Shown piece after piece: positions 48,924-57,761 of a DNA stretch of 64,000 nucleotides; the stretch's first letter is position 1, and every line of letters begins with the position of its first letter. The notes under the pieces are model-generated. The model did no database searches, had not been told where the DNA came from, and saw nothing but the letters and a program-made list of their open reading frames with translations. Source of the DNA: Streptomyces sp. CMB-StM0423 (GTDB lineage: Bacteria; Actinomycetota; Actinomycetes; Streptomycetales; Streptomycetaceae); contig NZ_CP025407.1 in assembly GCF_002847285.1 (NCBI RefSeq), positions 7,691,001 to 7,755,000 of the forward strand, read 5' to 3'. The translations under genes and the position numbers were made by a program.

Positions 48924-51524
48924 TCACTCGTGGGCGATGGCTGCCAGCACGTTGAGCCGGGACGCCCGCAGCGCCGGCAGCAGCGCGGCCAGCAGGCCGA
49001 CCAGCACCGACCCGATCACCACGGCGAGCTGCACCGTCCAGTCGATCGCGAAGGCGCGCATGCCCTCCAGCGCCAGCACCTCGTGCACCCCCGCGCCCCA
49101 CGCCAGGCCCAGCACCAGGCCGAGCAGCGCGCCGAACACGGCGATCACGACGGACTCCAGCCGGATCATCCGGCGCGTCTGGCGTCTGGACAGCCCGATG
49201 GCCCGCAGCATGCCTATCTCCCGGGTCCGCTCGACCACCGACAGCGCCAGCGTGTTCACCACGCCCAGCACCGCGATGACGATTGCCAGCCCCAGCAGCG
49301 CGAAGACCAGATAGAGCAGCACGATGATCTGCTCCCGGATCAGCTCCTTGAAGTCGGCCTGGTCCCGCACCTTCACCTGCGGGAAGGCTTCGAGCCCGCT
49401 TTCCAGCGACGCGCGCAGCTTGTCGACGTCGGTGCCGCTCGCGGCGTTGACGAAGACGACCGCCTCCTGCCCGCCGGGCAGGTACTTCTCCAGGGTCTCC
49501 ATGCCGAGGAAGAAGCCGCCCGCCGCGCCGAACCCGCCGCTCGTCTCCTGCTTGGTGAGCGCCCCGACAGTCAGGTCCGCCTTCTTGCGGTTGGGGAACT
49601 CGACCCGGAGCGTGCTGCCCATGCGTATGCCGTGGTCGCGGGCGAACTGCCGCTGCAGGCCCACGTGCCCGGGCGCGAGCGCGTCGCCGGTGCTCCCCGC
49701 CGCGTACTCCAGCCGGCTGACCTGGTCCAGCTCCTTGTCGAAGGCGCCGGCGCTGGTGCTGGTCTTCTCGCCGTCCGGCAGCGTCACCCGCAGCGGCGCG
49801 AACCGCTGGCGTACGACGAGGCCCACGCCGTCCGCCTCCTCGACCCGCTCGGTGACCTCGCGGGGGAACGGGCCGAAGCTGTCACTCTGTACGAGGAAGT
49901 CGGCGCCCAGCGTCCGGTCGATCTCCTCGTCGAAGGACTTCGTCATCGATGCGGCGGCCACCGACATGCCGCCGACCAGGGCCAGGCCCACCATCAGTGC
50001 CACGGCCGTGGCGCCGGTGCGCCGCGGGTTGCGCAGCGCGTTGCGCTGGCTGAGGGCGCCGACGGAGCCGAAGATCCGCGGGAACCAGCCGCCCACCACC
50101 CGGATCACCGGCCGCACCAGCAGCGGCCCGGCCGCGACCACGGCGAGCATCGTCAGCACCACGCCGCCCACCAGCCACACCGCGGAGTCACGGGTCCGGT
50201 CCGCCGTGGCGCAGAGGTAGAACGACAGCGCCCCGGCGGCACCGAGGACGGAGCCGAGCGCCGCCCGCACCCGCATCGGCCGGCCGACCTCCGCGATCTC
50301 CAGGTCGGCGAGCGCCGCCATGGGGGAGACCCGCGCCGCGCGCCGGGCCGGCAGGTACGCCGCGACGAACGTGACGCCCACGCCCACCGCGTACGCGAAG
50401 ACCGGCGTGACCCAGCTCACGACCATCTCCGCCGCGTCCAGGTTCATCCCCAGCAGGCCCATCGTCTCGATGAGCCCGACGGCCAGGCCGATGCCGCTGA
50501 GCAGCCCGAGCGTGGAGCCCGCCAGCCCGAGCAGCAGCGCCTCGGTGAGCACCGAGCGGCGGACCTGCCGCCGGTCCGCGCCCAGCGCGCGCATCAGGCC
50601 CAGCTCGCGGGTGCGCTGCGCGATGAGCATCGAGAACGTGTTGACGATCAGGAAGATGCCGACCAGCACGGCGATGCCGGCGAAGCCGAGCATCACGTAC
50701 TTGATGATGTCGAGGAACGTGCCCAGCTCCTCCGCCGCCGACTTCGCCTGCTCGTCCGCGGTCTGCACGGCGTAGTTCCCGTCGAGCGCCGCCTTGACGC
50801 GCTTCTTCAGCGCGGCGTCCGACACCCCCGGCGCCGCGTCCACGGAGACCGACGTGGCCAGCGGCGGGCCCGCGGCCTCCCCGTCCCCGCGCTGCGGGTT
50901 GTCGAGCAACTGGCGCTGCGCGGCCGCCGTGTCGAGATAGACCACCGTGGCGCCCGGGTTGGTGGTCGTGAACTTCGCGATGCCGACGACCTCGACCTCG
51001 AACCTGCCCGGCTGCGCGAGGACGTTGAGCGTGTCGCCGATCTCGATGTTCTTGCGATCGGCGGTGTCCTTGTCGAGCAGCGCCTCGCCGGCCCCGCCCG
51101 GCTCGCGGCCGTCCGACAGCTCCACCGGGCTGCGATCGCTGACGTACCAGTTGGCGGCGATCGTCGGGGGGCCCGTGGTCCGGCCGATCGGCTCGTTCTC
51201 CGCGTCGGTGACGGTGAGGTTCTCCACCTCGACGTCGAGGTGGACTGCCTGCACCCCCGGTACCTTCGCCACCTCGTCGGCGACCGACGCGGGCAGCGTC
51301 GGCACCAGCCCGGAGCCGAACCCGCGGTTCTGCTCGAACGCCTCCTTCGGCGAGACCGCCACGTCGGCGGCCGTGGAGGCGAAGAGCCGGTCGAAAGTGC
51401 GGCTGACGGTGTCGGAGAAGATGAGGCTGCCGGAGACGAACGCCACCGACAGCAGGACGGCCAGCGCCGACAGCAGCAGCCGCCCCTTGTGCGCGAAGAA
51501 GCTGCGCAGAGTCGCCTTGAGCAC
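48924..51524 (-). CDS. ABC transporter permease, FtsX/MacB type
   Basis: 866 residues. N-terminal membrane helix (LLLSALAVLLSVAFVSGSLI), a periplasm-facing MacB-like domain, three-helix FtsX unit around 260-380, a helix pair, a second extracellular domain and a second FtsX unit at the C-terminus (LLYLVFALLGLAIVIAVLG, then TREIGMLRAIG). The LGLMRALGADRRQVRRSVL and EIGMLRAIGLSRRQTRRMI loops are the coupling helices to the ATPase. It starts (GTG 51524) 7 nt after its ATPase gene. These complexes move or release lipids, lipoproteins or peptides, or work as mechanotransmitters; substrate unknown. Confidence 0.9.
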   Translation of the reverse strand: MLKATLRSFFAHKGRLLLSALAVLLSVAFVSGSLIFSDTVSRTFDRLFASTAADVAVSPKEAFEQNRGFGSGLVPTLPASVADEVAKVPGVQAVHLDVEVENLTVTDAENEPIGRTTGPPTIAANWYVSDRSPVELSDGREPGGAGEALLDKDTADRKNIEIGDTLNVLAQPGRFEVEVVGIAKFTTTNPGATVVYLDTAAAQRQLLDNPQRGDGEAAGPPLATSVSVDAAPGVSDAALKKRVKAALDGNYAVQTADEQAKSAAEELGTFLDIIKYVMLGFAGIAVLVGIFLIVNTFSMLIAQRTRELGLMRALGADRRQVRRSVLTEALLLGLAGSTLGLLSGIGLAVGLIETMGLLGMNLDAAEMVVSWVTPVFAYAVGVGVTFVAAYLPARRAARVSPMAALADLEIAEVGRPMRVRAALGSVLGAAGALSFYLCATADRTRDSAVWLVGGVVLTMLAVVAAGPLLVRPVIRVVGGWFPRIFGSVGALSQRNALRNPRRTGATAVALMVGLALVGGMSVAAASMTKSFDEEIDRTLGADFLVQSDSFGPFPREVTERVEEADGVGLVVRQRFAPLRVTLPDGEKTSTSAGAFDKELDQVSRLEYAAGSTGDALAPGHVGLQRQFARDHGIRMGSTLRVEFPNRKKADLTVGALTKQETSGGFGAAGGFFLGMETLEKYLPGGQEAVVFVNAASGTDVDKLRASLESGLEAFPQVKVRDQADFKELIREQIIVLLYLVFALLGLAIVIAVLGVVNTLALSVVERTREIGMLRAIGLSRRQTRRMIRLESVVIAVFGALLGLVLGLAWGAGVHEVLALEGMRAFAIDWTVQLAVVIGSVLVGLLAALLPALRASRLNVLAAIAHE

Positions 51525-51531
51525 GCCCGCC

Positions 51532-52314
51532 TCAGCTCTTCCTGATGCCGTCGAAGCGCTTCATGCGCTCCAGTACCGCCTCGGCCGTCGGCTCCGGCAT
51601 CTCGTCCACGATCCGCCCGTCGGCCAGGAAGAGCACCAGGTCGGAGTGGGCGGCGGCGCCCGGGTCGTGGGTCACCATCACCACGGTCTGCGCCAACTGG
51701 TCCACGGCCTCCCGCAGGAAGCCCAGCACCTCGAAGCCGGAGCGCGAGTCGAGGTTGCCCGTCGGCTCGTCGGCGAAGATCAGCTCGGGCCGGGAGGCCA
51801 GCGCCCGCGCGCACGCCACCCGCTGCTGCTGGCCGCCGGAGAGCTGGGAGGGCCGGTGGTCGAGCCGGTCGCGCAGGCCGAGCGTGTCGACCACCCGGTC
51901 CAGCCACCCGGGGTCGGGTTTGCGGCCCGCGATGTCCATCGGCAGCGTGATGTTCTCCAGGGCGTTCAGCGTGGGCAGCAGGTTGAAGGACTGGAACATG
52001 AAGCCGATCCGGTCGCGGCGCAGCCGCGTCAGCTCCCGCTCGCCCAGCCCCGTGATCTCCTCGTCGCCCAGCCAGATCCGCCCGGACGTCACCGTGTCGA
52101 GCCCGGCGAGGCAGTGCATCAGCGTGGACTTCCCGGACCCGGACGGGCCCATGACCGCGGTGAAGCGGGCCCGGTGGATCTCCACGTCCACCGCGTCCAG
52201 CGCCACGACGGCCGTCTCGCCGCTGCCGTACGTCTTCGTCAGCCCGCCGGCGCGGGCCGCGACCCCGGCGGGCCGTTCCGCTTCGCGTCTGTCGAGTGCC
52301 GCCGGTGTGGACAA
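51532..52314 (-). CDS. ABC transporter ATP-binding protein, MacB/LolD type
   Basis: 260 residues. Walker A GPSGSGKS (about 57-64), signature QLSGGQQQRVACARAL, Walker B LIFADEPTGNLD, switch His VMVTHD. The GNLDSRSG stretch is typical of LolD/MacB ATPases working with FtsX-type permeases, one of which is encoded 7 nt downstream. The start codon is TTG 52314 with GGGGGAA upstream; the first codons TTG-TCC-ACA coincide with a DnaA-box sequence. Confidence 0.92.
   Translation of the reverse strand: MSTPAALDRREAERPAGVAARAGGLTKTYGSGETAVVALDAVDVEIHRARFTAVMGPSGSGKSTLMHCLAGLDTVTSGRIWLGDEEITGLGERELTRLRRDRIGFMFQSFNLLPTLNALENITLPMDIAGRKPDPGWLDRVVDTLGLRDRLDHRPSQLSGGQQQRVACARALASRPELIFADEPTGNLDSRSGFEVLGFLREAVDQLAQTVVMVTHDPGAAAHSDLVLFLADGRIVDEMPEPTAEAVLERMKRFDGIRKS
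52306..52314 (-). other. DnaA-box sequence TTGTCCACA at the ABC ATPase start
   Basis: TTGTCCACA, the preferred Streptomyces DnaA box, read on the minus strand; it is also the first three codons (Met-Ser-Thr). No dnaA or dnaN gene is near, so it is not oriC. Confidence 0.4.
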
Positions 52315-52492
52315 TGCCGTTCCCCCATCGGGCTGTGAGCCGGGCGCCGGTTGCGCGTTCCTGTCTCCCCGCCGTAAACCGTGGGTGCCCGGCGGGGACG
52401 TGCTGCGAGGCTGCGTGATCGATCGGATCCGCGCCGCCTGCCAGCGAGACTAGGCGGCCGTGGAATCCCGCGCATCCCTCCCGGGTGGCACC

Positions 52493-52501
52493 TGTGGATA
52501 A
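52493..52501 (-). other. Second DnaA-box sequence TTATCCACA
   Basis: TTATCCACA on the minus strand, same orientation as the one 187 nt away. It lies in the 239-nt gap between the methyltransferase stop and the ABC ATPase start, which otherwise holds only a small CCCCGCC/GGCGGGG hairpin (about 52367-52400). Confidence 0.4.
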
Positions 52502-52553
52502 CCCACTACTCCCGCGGGAGGACCGGCGTCTCCTGTGTCCGGCGCAGTCGCCG

Positions 52554-53216
52554 TCAGCCGCGAAGCGCAGTGCCCAGGACGTGGTACGAGGCCGGGGTCG
52601 GCGGCCCCTTCTCCGGCATCCGCACCCGCCGGTACGGGCCCAGCGTGAACCCGGCGGCGGTCAGCTCGCCGAGCACGTCGCGACCGGAGTGGCAGCCGCC
52701 GAGCAGCAGCGGCCACACCGTGCGGTCCGCCGCCCGCTGCACCGCCCGCATCACCCGCCCGCCGGCCTGCCCGTGCTCGTAGAACCGCAGCTCGCCGCCG
52801 GGACGCAGCACCCGGCGCAGCTCGCCGAGCGACCGCGGCACGTCCGCGACCGAGCAGAGCACCAGCGAGGCGACGGCGGCGTCGCACGACCCGCTCCCGA
52901 CCGGCAGCTCCTCCGCCGTCCCCGGCAGTACGTCCACCCGTACGGCCGCCCGCAGCGCCGCCTCCGCGGCGAGTTGCCGCAGGTGCCGCTCCGGCTCGAT
53001 CGCGACTACCTCGGAGACGGCGGGCGGGTAGTGCGCGAAGTTCAGCCCGTTGCCCGCGCCGATCTCCACGACCCGGCCGGACAGGCCGGTCAGCAGCTCC
53101 TTGCGCAGCTCGGCGACCCCGCCGTGCTCGTCGGCGGCGACGCTGAGGCGGGCGTAGAAGCGCGCGAAGTACGGGTGGTACACGGCGTCCTGCGCCGCGC
53201 GCGTCGGTGAGGGCAT
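52554..53216 (-). CDS. METTL7-like class I methyltransferase in the bio operon
   Basis: 220 residues. SAM-binding VVEIGAGNGLNFAHYPP (about 48-64), acidic EPERHLRQL, the ASLVLCSVADVPRSLGELRRVLRPGG block, FYEHGQ and WPLLLGGCHSGRD: together the pattern of METTL7/UbiE-like small-molecule methyltransferases. It follows bioD by 22 nt on the same strand, with GGAGG before ATG, so it is probably the fourth gene of the bioB-bioA-bioD operon. A BioC-like (malonyl-ACP methyl ester) role is conceivable from position only; the family resemblance is closer to thiol/lipid methyltransferases. Confidence 0.8.
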   Translation of the reverse strand: MPSPTRAAQDAVYHPYFARFYARLSVAADEHGGVAELRKELLTGLSGRVVEIGAGNGLNFAHYPPAVSEVVAIEPERHLRQLAAEAALRAAVRVDVLPGTAEELPVGSGSCDAAVASLVLCSVADVPRSLGELRRVLRPGGELRFYEHGQAGGRVMRAVQRAADRTVWPLLLGGCHSGRDVLGELTAAGFTLGPYRRVRMPEKGPPTPASYHVLGTALRG

Positions 53217-53238
53217 GGGGGCCTCCAGGCGTGCGGGG

Positions 53239-53985
53239 TCAGTGCGATTGTCCCCTCCCGGACCCGCCCGGGGCCTCCCGGGCGCGGAAGCCGTCCGCGT
53301 CCCAGTGCCCGCCGAGCGCCGGCGCCAGCCACCCCGGGGCGGCGGCGCAGAAGGTCTCCGGGCCGTACCCGCCGGCGCCCTCCGGCACCGCGCCCAGCAG
53401 CGGCACCCGCGCCGTGGCCGGCAGGTCCGCCAGGTTGCACCGGGCCGCCAGGTCCGGCGCCGCCGGCCAACTGCCCACCACCGCGCCCGGGCACGCCAGG
53501 CCGCGGCGGCGCAGCGCCTCCGTGGTCAGCTCGGTGGCGTTCAGCGTGCCGAGCCCGGCGGCGGCCACGACCAGCACCGGCGCCGCCACCAGCCGCGCCA
53601 CCTCCGCCAGTGTGCCGCCCGCGTCGTCCAGCCGCACCAGCAGCCCGCCCGCGCCCTCCACCAGCACCAGGTCGTGGTCGTGCCCCAGCTTCTCCACCAT
53701 CCCCGCCGCGTCCGCCGCCCTCAGCGGCGGCAGCCCCGCGCGCCGGGCGGCCGTCGCCGGGGCCAGCGGCTCGGGGAAGCGGGCCAGCTCCACCGCCCGT
53801 ATGCCCGGGACGAGGCGCGCCGCCTCGTCGGCGTCCCCGGGCTCGCCTTCCGCCACGCCGGTCTGGGCCGGCTTGAGCACGGCCACCGAGCGGCCCCGCG
53901 CCAGCGCCGCGGCGGCCACCGCGGCGGTGACGACCGTCTTGCCCACACCGGTCGAGGTGCCGGTGACCACGAGCACGCTGCCCAT
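53239..53985 (-). CDS. bioD: Dethiobiotin synthetase
   Basis: 248 residues. Closes the ureido ring of dethiobiotin from DAPA, CO2 and ATP. P-loop VTGTSTGVGKTVVT (about 6-19), LKPAQTG with the catalytic Lys, VEGAGGLLVRL, and VVGSWP near the nucleotide-base site. It starts 18 nt after bioA. Length normal. Confidence 0.93.
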   Translation of the reverse strand: MGSVLVVTGTSTGVGKTVVTAAVAAAALARGRSVAVLKPAQTGVAEGEPGDADEAARLVPGIRAVELARFPEPLAPATAARRAGLPPLRAADAAGMVEKLGHDHDLVLVEGAGGLLVRLDDAGGTLAEVARLVAAPVLVVAAAGLGTLNATELTTEALRRRGLACPGAVVGSWPAAPDLAARCNLADLPATARVPLLGAVPEGAGGYGPETFCAAAPGWLAPALGGHWDADGFRAREAPGGSGRGQSH

Positions 53986-54003
53986 CGCGTCGCCCCCCGC
54001 CCG

Positions 54004-55308
54004 TCAGCCGGCCGCCGCCGCGGCGCGCACGGCGGCGCAGATCCGGGCGAGGTCGGCGTCCCCTGTCACGTACGGCGGCATGGTGTAGATCAGGTCCCGG
54101 AACGGGCGCAGCCACACCCCGGCCCCGACCGCGGCCCGGGTGACCGCGGCCATGTCCACGTCGTGGTCCAGTTGTACGACGCCGATGGCGCCCAGCACCC
54201 GTACGTCCCGCACCCCCGGCAGCTCCGCCGCCCCGGCCAGCCCCTCCCGCAGCCCGCTCTCGATGCGCTTGACGTCCTGCCGCCAGCCGTCGTCGGCCAG
54301 CAGGTCGAGCGAGGCCAGGGCGACGGCCGAGGCGAGCGGGTTGCCCATGAACGTCGGCCCGTGGGCGAGCACCGGAACCTCGCCCCGCGAGATGCCCTCG
54401 GCGACCTCCGGTGTGCACAATGTCGCGGCCATCGACAGATAGCCGCCGGTCAGCGCCTTGCCGACGCACATCACATCCGGGGTGACGCCCGCGTGGTCCG
54501 CGGCGAAGAACGCGCCGGTGCGGCCGAAGCCGGTAGCGATCTCGTCGAACACCAGCAGCACGCCGTGTGCGTCGCACGCCTCGCGCAGCACCCGCAGATA
54601 GCCCGGCGCGGTGAAGCGCATCCCGCCCGCGCCCTGCACGACCGGCTCCACGATCACCGCGGCCAAGTCGTCCGCGTGCCGCGCCACGAGGTCGCGCAGC
54701 TCGCGCTCGTACGCCCCGTCCACCGGCGCGTCGAAGCCCGCGGGCGGCACGCCGGCGAACAACTGCCGCGGCAGCACGCCGGACCACAGCTCGTGCATGC
54801 CGCCCTCCGGGTCGCAGACCGACATCGGCTGCCAGGTGTCACCGTGGTAGCCGCCGCGCCAGGTCATCAGCCTGCGCTTGCCCGGCAGGCCGCGCGAACG
54901 CCAGTACTGCAGGCACATCTTGACCGCGACCTCGACCGACACCGAGCCCGAGTCGCTGAGGAACACGTGCTCCAGCGGCTCCGGCGTGACCTCCACCAGC
55001 CGCGCCGCGAGCCGCACCGCCGGCTCGTGGGTGAGCCCGCCGAACATCACGTGGCTCATCCGCTCCAACTGCCCGCGGGCGGCGGCGTCGAGCGCCGGGT
55101 GGCGGTAGCCGTGGATCGCGGACCACCACGACGACATCCCGTCGACCAGCTCGTCCACGCCCCACGCCGGCTGTGCAAGCCGCAGGCGTACGCCCTCGGC
55201 GGAGTCGACGACCAGCGGCTCCTGCCGGCCCGGCATGGGCCCGTAGGGATGCCAGACATGCTCGCGGTCCAGGTCGAGCAGCCGCCGCGGCGGCAACGGC
55301 TCAGGCAT
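54004..55308 (-). CDS. bioA: Adenosylmethionine-8-amino-7-oxononanoate aminotransferase
   Basis: 434 residues, class III PLP aminotransferase converting KAPA to DAPA with SAM as amino donor. EHVWHPYGPM is the BioA start signature; SDSGSVSVEVAVKM, WRGGYHGDTW, VFDEIATGFGRTG and the PLP lysine in CVGKALTGGY are all present. The ATG overlaps the bioB end by 8 nt, so the two are coupled; bioD follows 18 nt later. Confidence 0.95.
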   Translation of the reverse strand: MPEPLPPRRLLDLDREHVWHPYGPMPGRQEPLVVDSAEGVRLRLAQPAWGVDELVDGMSSWWSAIHGYRHPALDAAARGQLERMSHVMFGGLTHEPAVRLAARLVEVTPEPLEHVFLSDSGSVSVEVAVKMCLQYWRSRGLPGKRRLMTWRGGYHGDTWQPMSVCDPEGGMHELWSGVLPRQLFAGVPPAGFDAPVDGAYERELRDLVARHADDLAAVIVEPVVQGAGGMRFTAPGYLRVLREACDAHGVLLVFDEIATGFGRTGAFFAADHAGVTPDVMCVGKALTGGYLSMAATLCTPEVAEGISRGEVPVLAHGPTFMGNPLASAVALASLDLLADDGWRQDVKRIESGLREGLAGAAELPGVRDVRVLGAIGVVQLDHDVDMAAVTRAAVGAGVWLRPFRDLIYTMPPYVTGDADLARICAAVRAAAAAG

Positions 55309-56443
55309 TGGGCGGCAGTTCCGTACCGGCGCCGCGGCGGCGTACGGCCACGAGGTCCGTACGCGCCTCCCGCGGCTGCTCGTCCGCGGCCGTGGACGAG
55401 CAGCCGGCGGGTCCGGCGCCCGGAGCCGGCCCGTCCGCCGCCCGGTGCGGCGGCAGCGTCGTCCTCCCCGCCTCCTCCACCTCGAACCCGGCGTCCGCGA
55501 TCATCTCCAGGTCCGCCTTGCCCGCCTGCCCCTCGCTGGTCAGGTAGTCGCCCAGGAACACCGAGTTGGCCAGGTGCAGCGCCAGCGGCTGGAGCGTCCG
55601 CAGATGGATCTCCCGGCCGGCCGCGAGCCGCACCTCCACGTCAGGACAGACGAATCGCACCATGGCGAGGATCTTCAGACAGCGCTGCGGCGTGAGATCC
55701 CACTCCCCGGCCAGCGGCGTGCCCTCGAACGGGATGAGGAAGTTCACCGGCACCGAGTCCGGGTCCAGCGCGCGCAGCGCGAAGACCACGTCCACCAGGT
55801 CCTCGTCGCTCTCGCCCATGCCCGCGATCAGCCCGGAGCAGGCCGACATCCCGGCCGCCTGCGCCTGCTGCACGGTCTGCACCCGGTCCTCGTAGCCGTG
55901 CGTGGAGCAGATGTCCGCGTATGTCGCCTCGGAGGTGTTGAGGTTGTGGTTGTACGCGTCCGCCCCCGCCGCCTTCAGCCGCTCCGCCTGGCCGTCGGAG
56001 AGCAGCCCGAGGCAGGCGCACACCTCCACGCCGCCGTTCTGCTCCTTGATGGCGGCGATGGTCTCCGAGACCCGGTCGACGTCCCGGTCCGTGGGCCCGC
56101 GCCCGCTGGCGACCAGGCAGACGCGCTTGGCGCCGCCCGCCACCCCGGCCGCCGCGGCCTCGGCCGCCTGGTCGGCCTTCAGCCACGTGTACTTGAGGAT
56201 CCCCGCCTCGGAACCCAGCCGCTGCGAGCAGTACGAGCAGTCCTCGGGGCAGAGCCCCGACTTGAGGTTGACCAGGTAGTTGAGCTTCACCCGGCGGCCG
56301 AAGAACTCCCGGCGCACCTTCCCGGCCGCGGCGACGACGTCGAGCACGTCCTCGTCCGGGGTGCGCAGCACGGCCAGCGCCTCGTCCCGGGTGGGCGCCT
56401 CGCGCCGCAGCCCCTTGTCCACCAGCGTCGAAAGCAGGTCCAT
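55301..56443 (-). CDS. bioB: Biotin synthase
   Basis: 380 residues, radical SAM enzyme inserting sulfur into dethiobiotin. The 4Fe-4S motif is GLCPEDCSYCSQ (CxxxCxxC); the second cluster ligands are in VCLVASGRG, ACLG and CSGLIAGMGE, with Arg in EVRLAAGRE. The last ~45 residues are a disordered Arg/Pro-rich tail seen in actinobacterial BioB. ATG 56443 is chosen because the family begins MDLLSTLVDKGL and GAGGAT lies 7 nt upstream. It is the first gene of the minus-strand bio operon, divergent from bioF across 145 nt. Confidence 0.95.
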   Translation of the reverse strand: MDLLSTLVDKGLRREAPTRDEALAVLRTPDEDVLDVVAAAGKVRREFFGRRVKLNYLVNLKSGLCPEDCSYCSQRLGSEAGILKYTWLKADQAAEAAAAGVAGGAKRVCLVASGRGPTDRDVDRVSETIAAIKEQNGGVEVCACLGLLSDGQAERLKAAGADAYNHNLNTSEATYADICSTHGYEDRVQTVQQAQAAGMSACSGLIAGMGESDEDLVDVVFALRALDPDSVPVNFLIPFEGTPLAGEWDLTPQRCLKILAMVRFVCPDVEVRLAAGREIHLRTLQPLALHLANSVFLGDYLTSEGQAGKADLEMIADAGFEVEEAGRTTLPPHRAADGPAPGAGPAGCSSTAADEQPREARTDLVAVRRRGAGTELPPNA

Positions 56444-56588
56444 GGCGCCGATCCTCGCCCACCGCACCGGCCCGGGCCAATGGGGCACCGCACAACGGCC
56501 GCCCCCGTCTTCTGTGCTCATCGCCACACCACCGCGCGCCCCCGCGCGCACTACGGTGCAGAAACAGCCCGCCGAGCCGAGGAACCGC

Positions 56589-57761
56589 ATGCCCCGTCAC
56601 GCCTTCGACTGGATCGACGCGCAGGCCGAGGAGCGGCGGCGCGCCGGCCTCGTACGCGCCCTGCGCCCCCGCGCGCACGACGCCCGACTGCTCGACCTGT
56701 GCGGCAACGACTACCTCGGCCTCGCCCGCCACCCCGAGGTCACCGCCGCCGCGGCCGCCGCGGCCCGCCGCTGGGGCGCGGGCGCCACCGGATCCCGGCT
56801 CGTCAGCGGCACCACCGCGCTGCACGCGGAGCTGGAGGCCGAACTCGCCGCCTTCTGCGGCTTCGAGGCCGCGCTCGTCTTCTCCTCGGGGTACGCGGCA
56901 AACCTCGCCGCCGTCACCGCTTTGAGCGACCGCGGCACCCTTGTGGTCTCGGACGCGGGCAACCACGCCTCGCTCATCGACGGCTGCCGGCTCTCCCGGG
57001 CCGACGTCGCCGTCGTCCCGCACGCCGACGCCGACGCGGTCGCCAAGGCCCTCGACGGCTTCGCCGGGCGCGCGCTGGCGGTCTCCGACGGGGTCTTCTC
57101 CGTCGACGGCGACGCCGCCGACCTGCCGGCGCTGGCGGCCGTCTGCCGCTCGTACGGTGCCGGGCTGCTGGTGGACGACGCCCACGGACTCGGCGTCCTC
57201 GGGCCCGGCGGGCGCGGCGCCCTGCACGCGGCGGGGCTGGCGGGCGCGGCCGACGTCGTCGCCACCGTCACGCTGTCCAAGGCGCTGGGCAGCCAGGGCG
57301 GCGCGGTGCTGGGTCCCGCGCGGGTGATCGAGCACCTGGTCAACACCGCCCGCACCTTCATCTTCGACACCGGCCTCGCCCCCGCCGCCGCGGGCGCCGC
57401 CCTCGCCGCGCTGCGGCTGCTGCGCCGCGAGCCGGAGCGGGCGGCGGCGGTCCGGCGGGTGGCGGCGGCGCTGCACGGCGGGCTGACGGCCGCCGGGCTG
57501 ACGGCCGTACGCCCCGACGCGGCGGTGGTGTCGGTACGGGCCCCGGCGCCCGAGGCGGCCGTGGCGTGGGCGGCGGCGTGCCGCGAGGCGGGGGTGGCGG
57601 TCGGCTGCTTCCGCCCCCCGTCGGTGCCCGACGGCATCTCGCGGCTGCGCCTGACCGCCCGTGCGGACCTCGCGGAGGATCAGGTCGCTACCGCGATCGG
57701 GACGGTCGTACGCACCGCGCCCGCGCCCGCGGCCCCGGAGCGCACGGCGCCCGCGGTCTAG
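56589..57761 (+). CDS. bioF: 8-amino-7-oxononanoate synthase
   Basis: 390 residues, alpha-oxoamine synthase making KAPA from pimeloyl thioester and alanine. LCGNDYLGLARHP, GATGSRLVSGTT, DDAHGLGVLGPGGRG and the PLP lysine in TLSKALGSQGG are present. ATG 56589 has GAGGA upstream; TACGGT at about 56553 is a possible -10. No BioQ- or BirA-type operator is apparent in the divergent promoter region shared with bioB. Its TAG stop lies in the CTAG duplicated by the IS481-family insertion; the coding frame is intact. Confidence 0.95.
   Translation: MPRHAFDWIDAQAEERRRAGLVRALRPRAHDARLLDLCGNDYLGLARHPEVTAAAAAAARRWGAGATGSRLVSGTTALHAELEAELAAFCGFEAALVFSSGYAANLAAVTALSDRGTLVVSDAGNHASLIDGCRLSRADVAVVPHADADAVAKALDGFAGRALAVSDGVFSVDGDAADLPALAAVCRSYGAGLLVDDAHGLGVLGPGGRGALHAAGLAGAADVVATVTLSKALGSQGGAVLGPARVIEHLVNTARTFIFDTGLAPAAAGAALAALRLLRREPERAAAVRRVAAALHGGLTAAGLTAVRPDAAVVSVRAPAPEAAVAWAAACREAGVAVGCFRPPSVPDGISRLRLTARADLAEDQVATAIGTVVRTAPAPAAPERTAPAV
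57758..57761. repeat. Target-site duplication CTAG, left copy
   Basis: CTAG directly left of the insertion sequence; contains the TAG stop of bioF. Confidence 0.7.

Noticed and set aside
52306..52501. Replication origin suggested by two DnaA boxes
   Set aside because: Only two boxes, no dnaA/dnaN, and no AT-rich unwinding region. Kept only as isolated boxes.
56444..56588. BioQ/BirA-type operator between bioB and bioF
   Set aside because: No convincing inverted repeat of the known types; only loose TTCTG/CAGAA matches.
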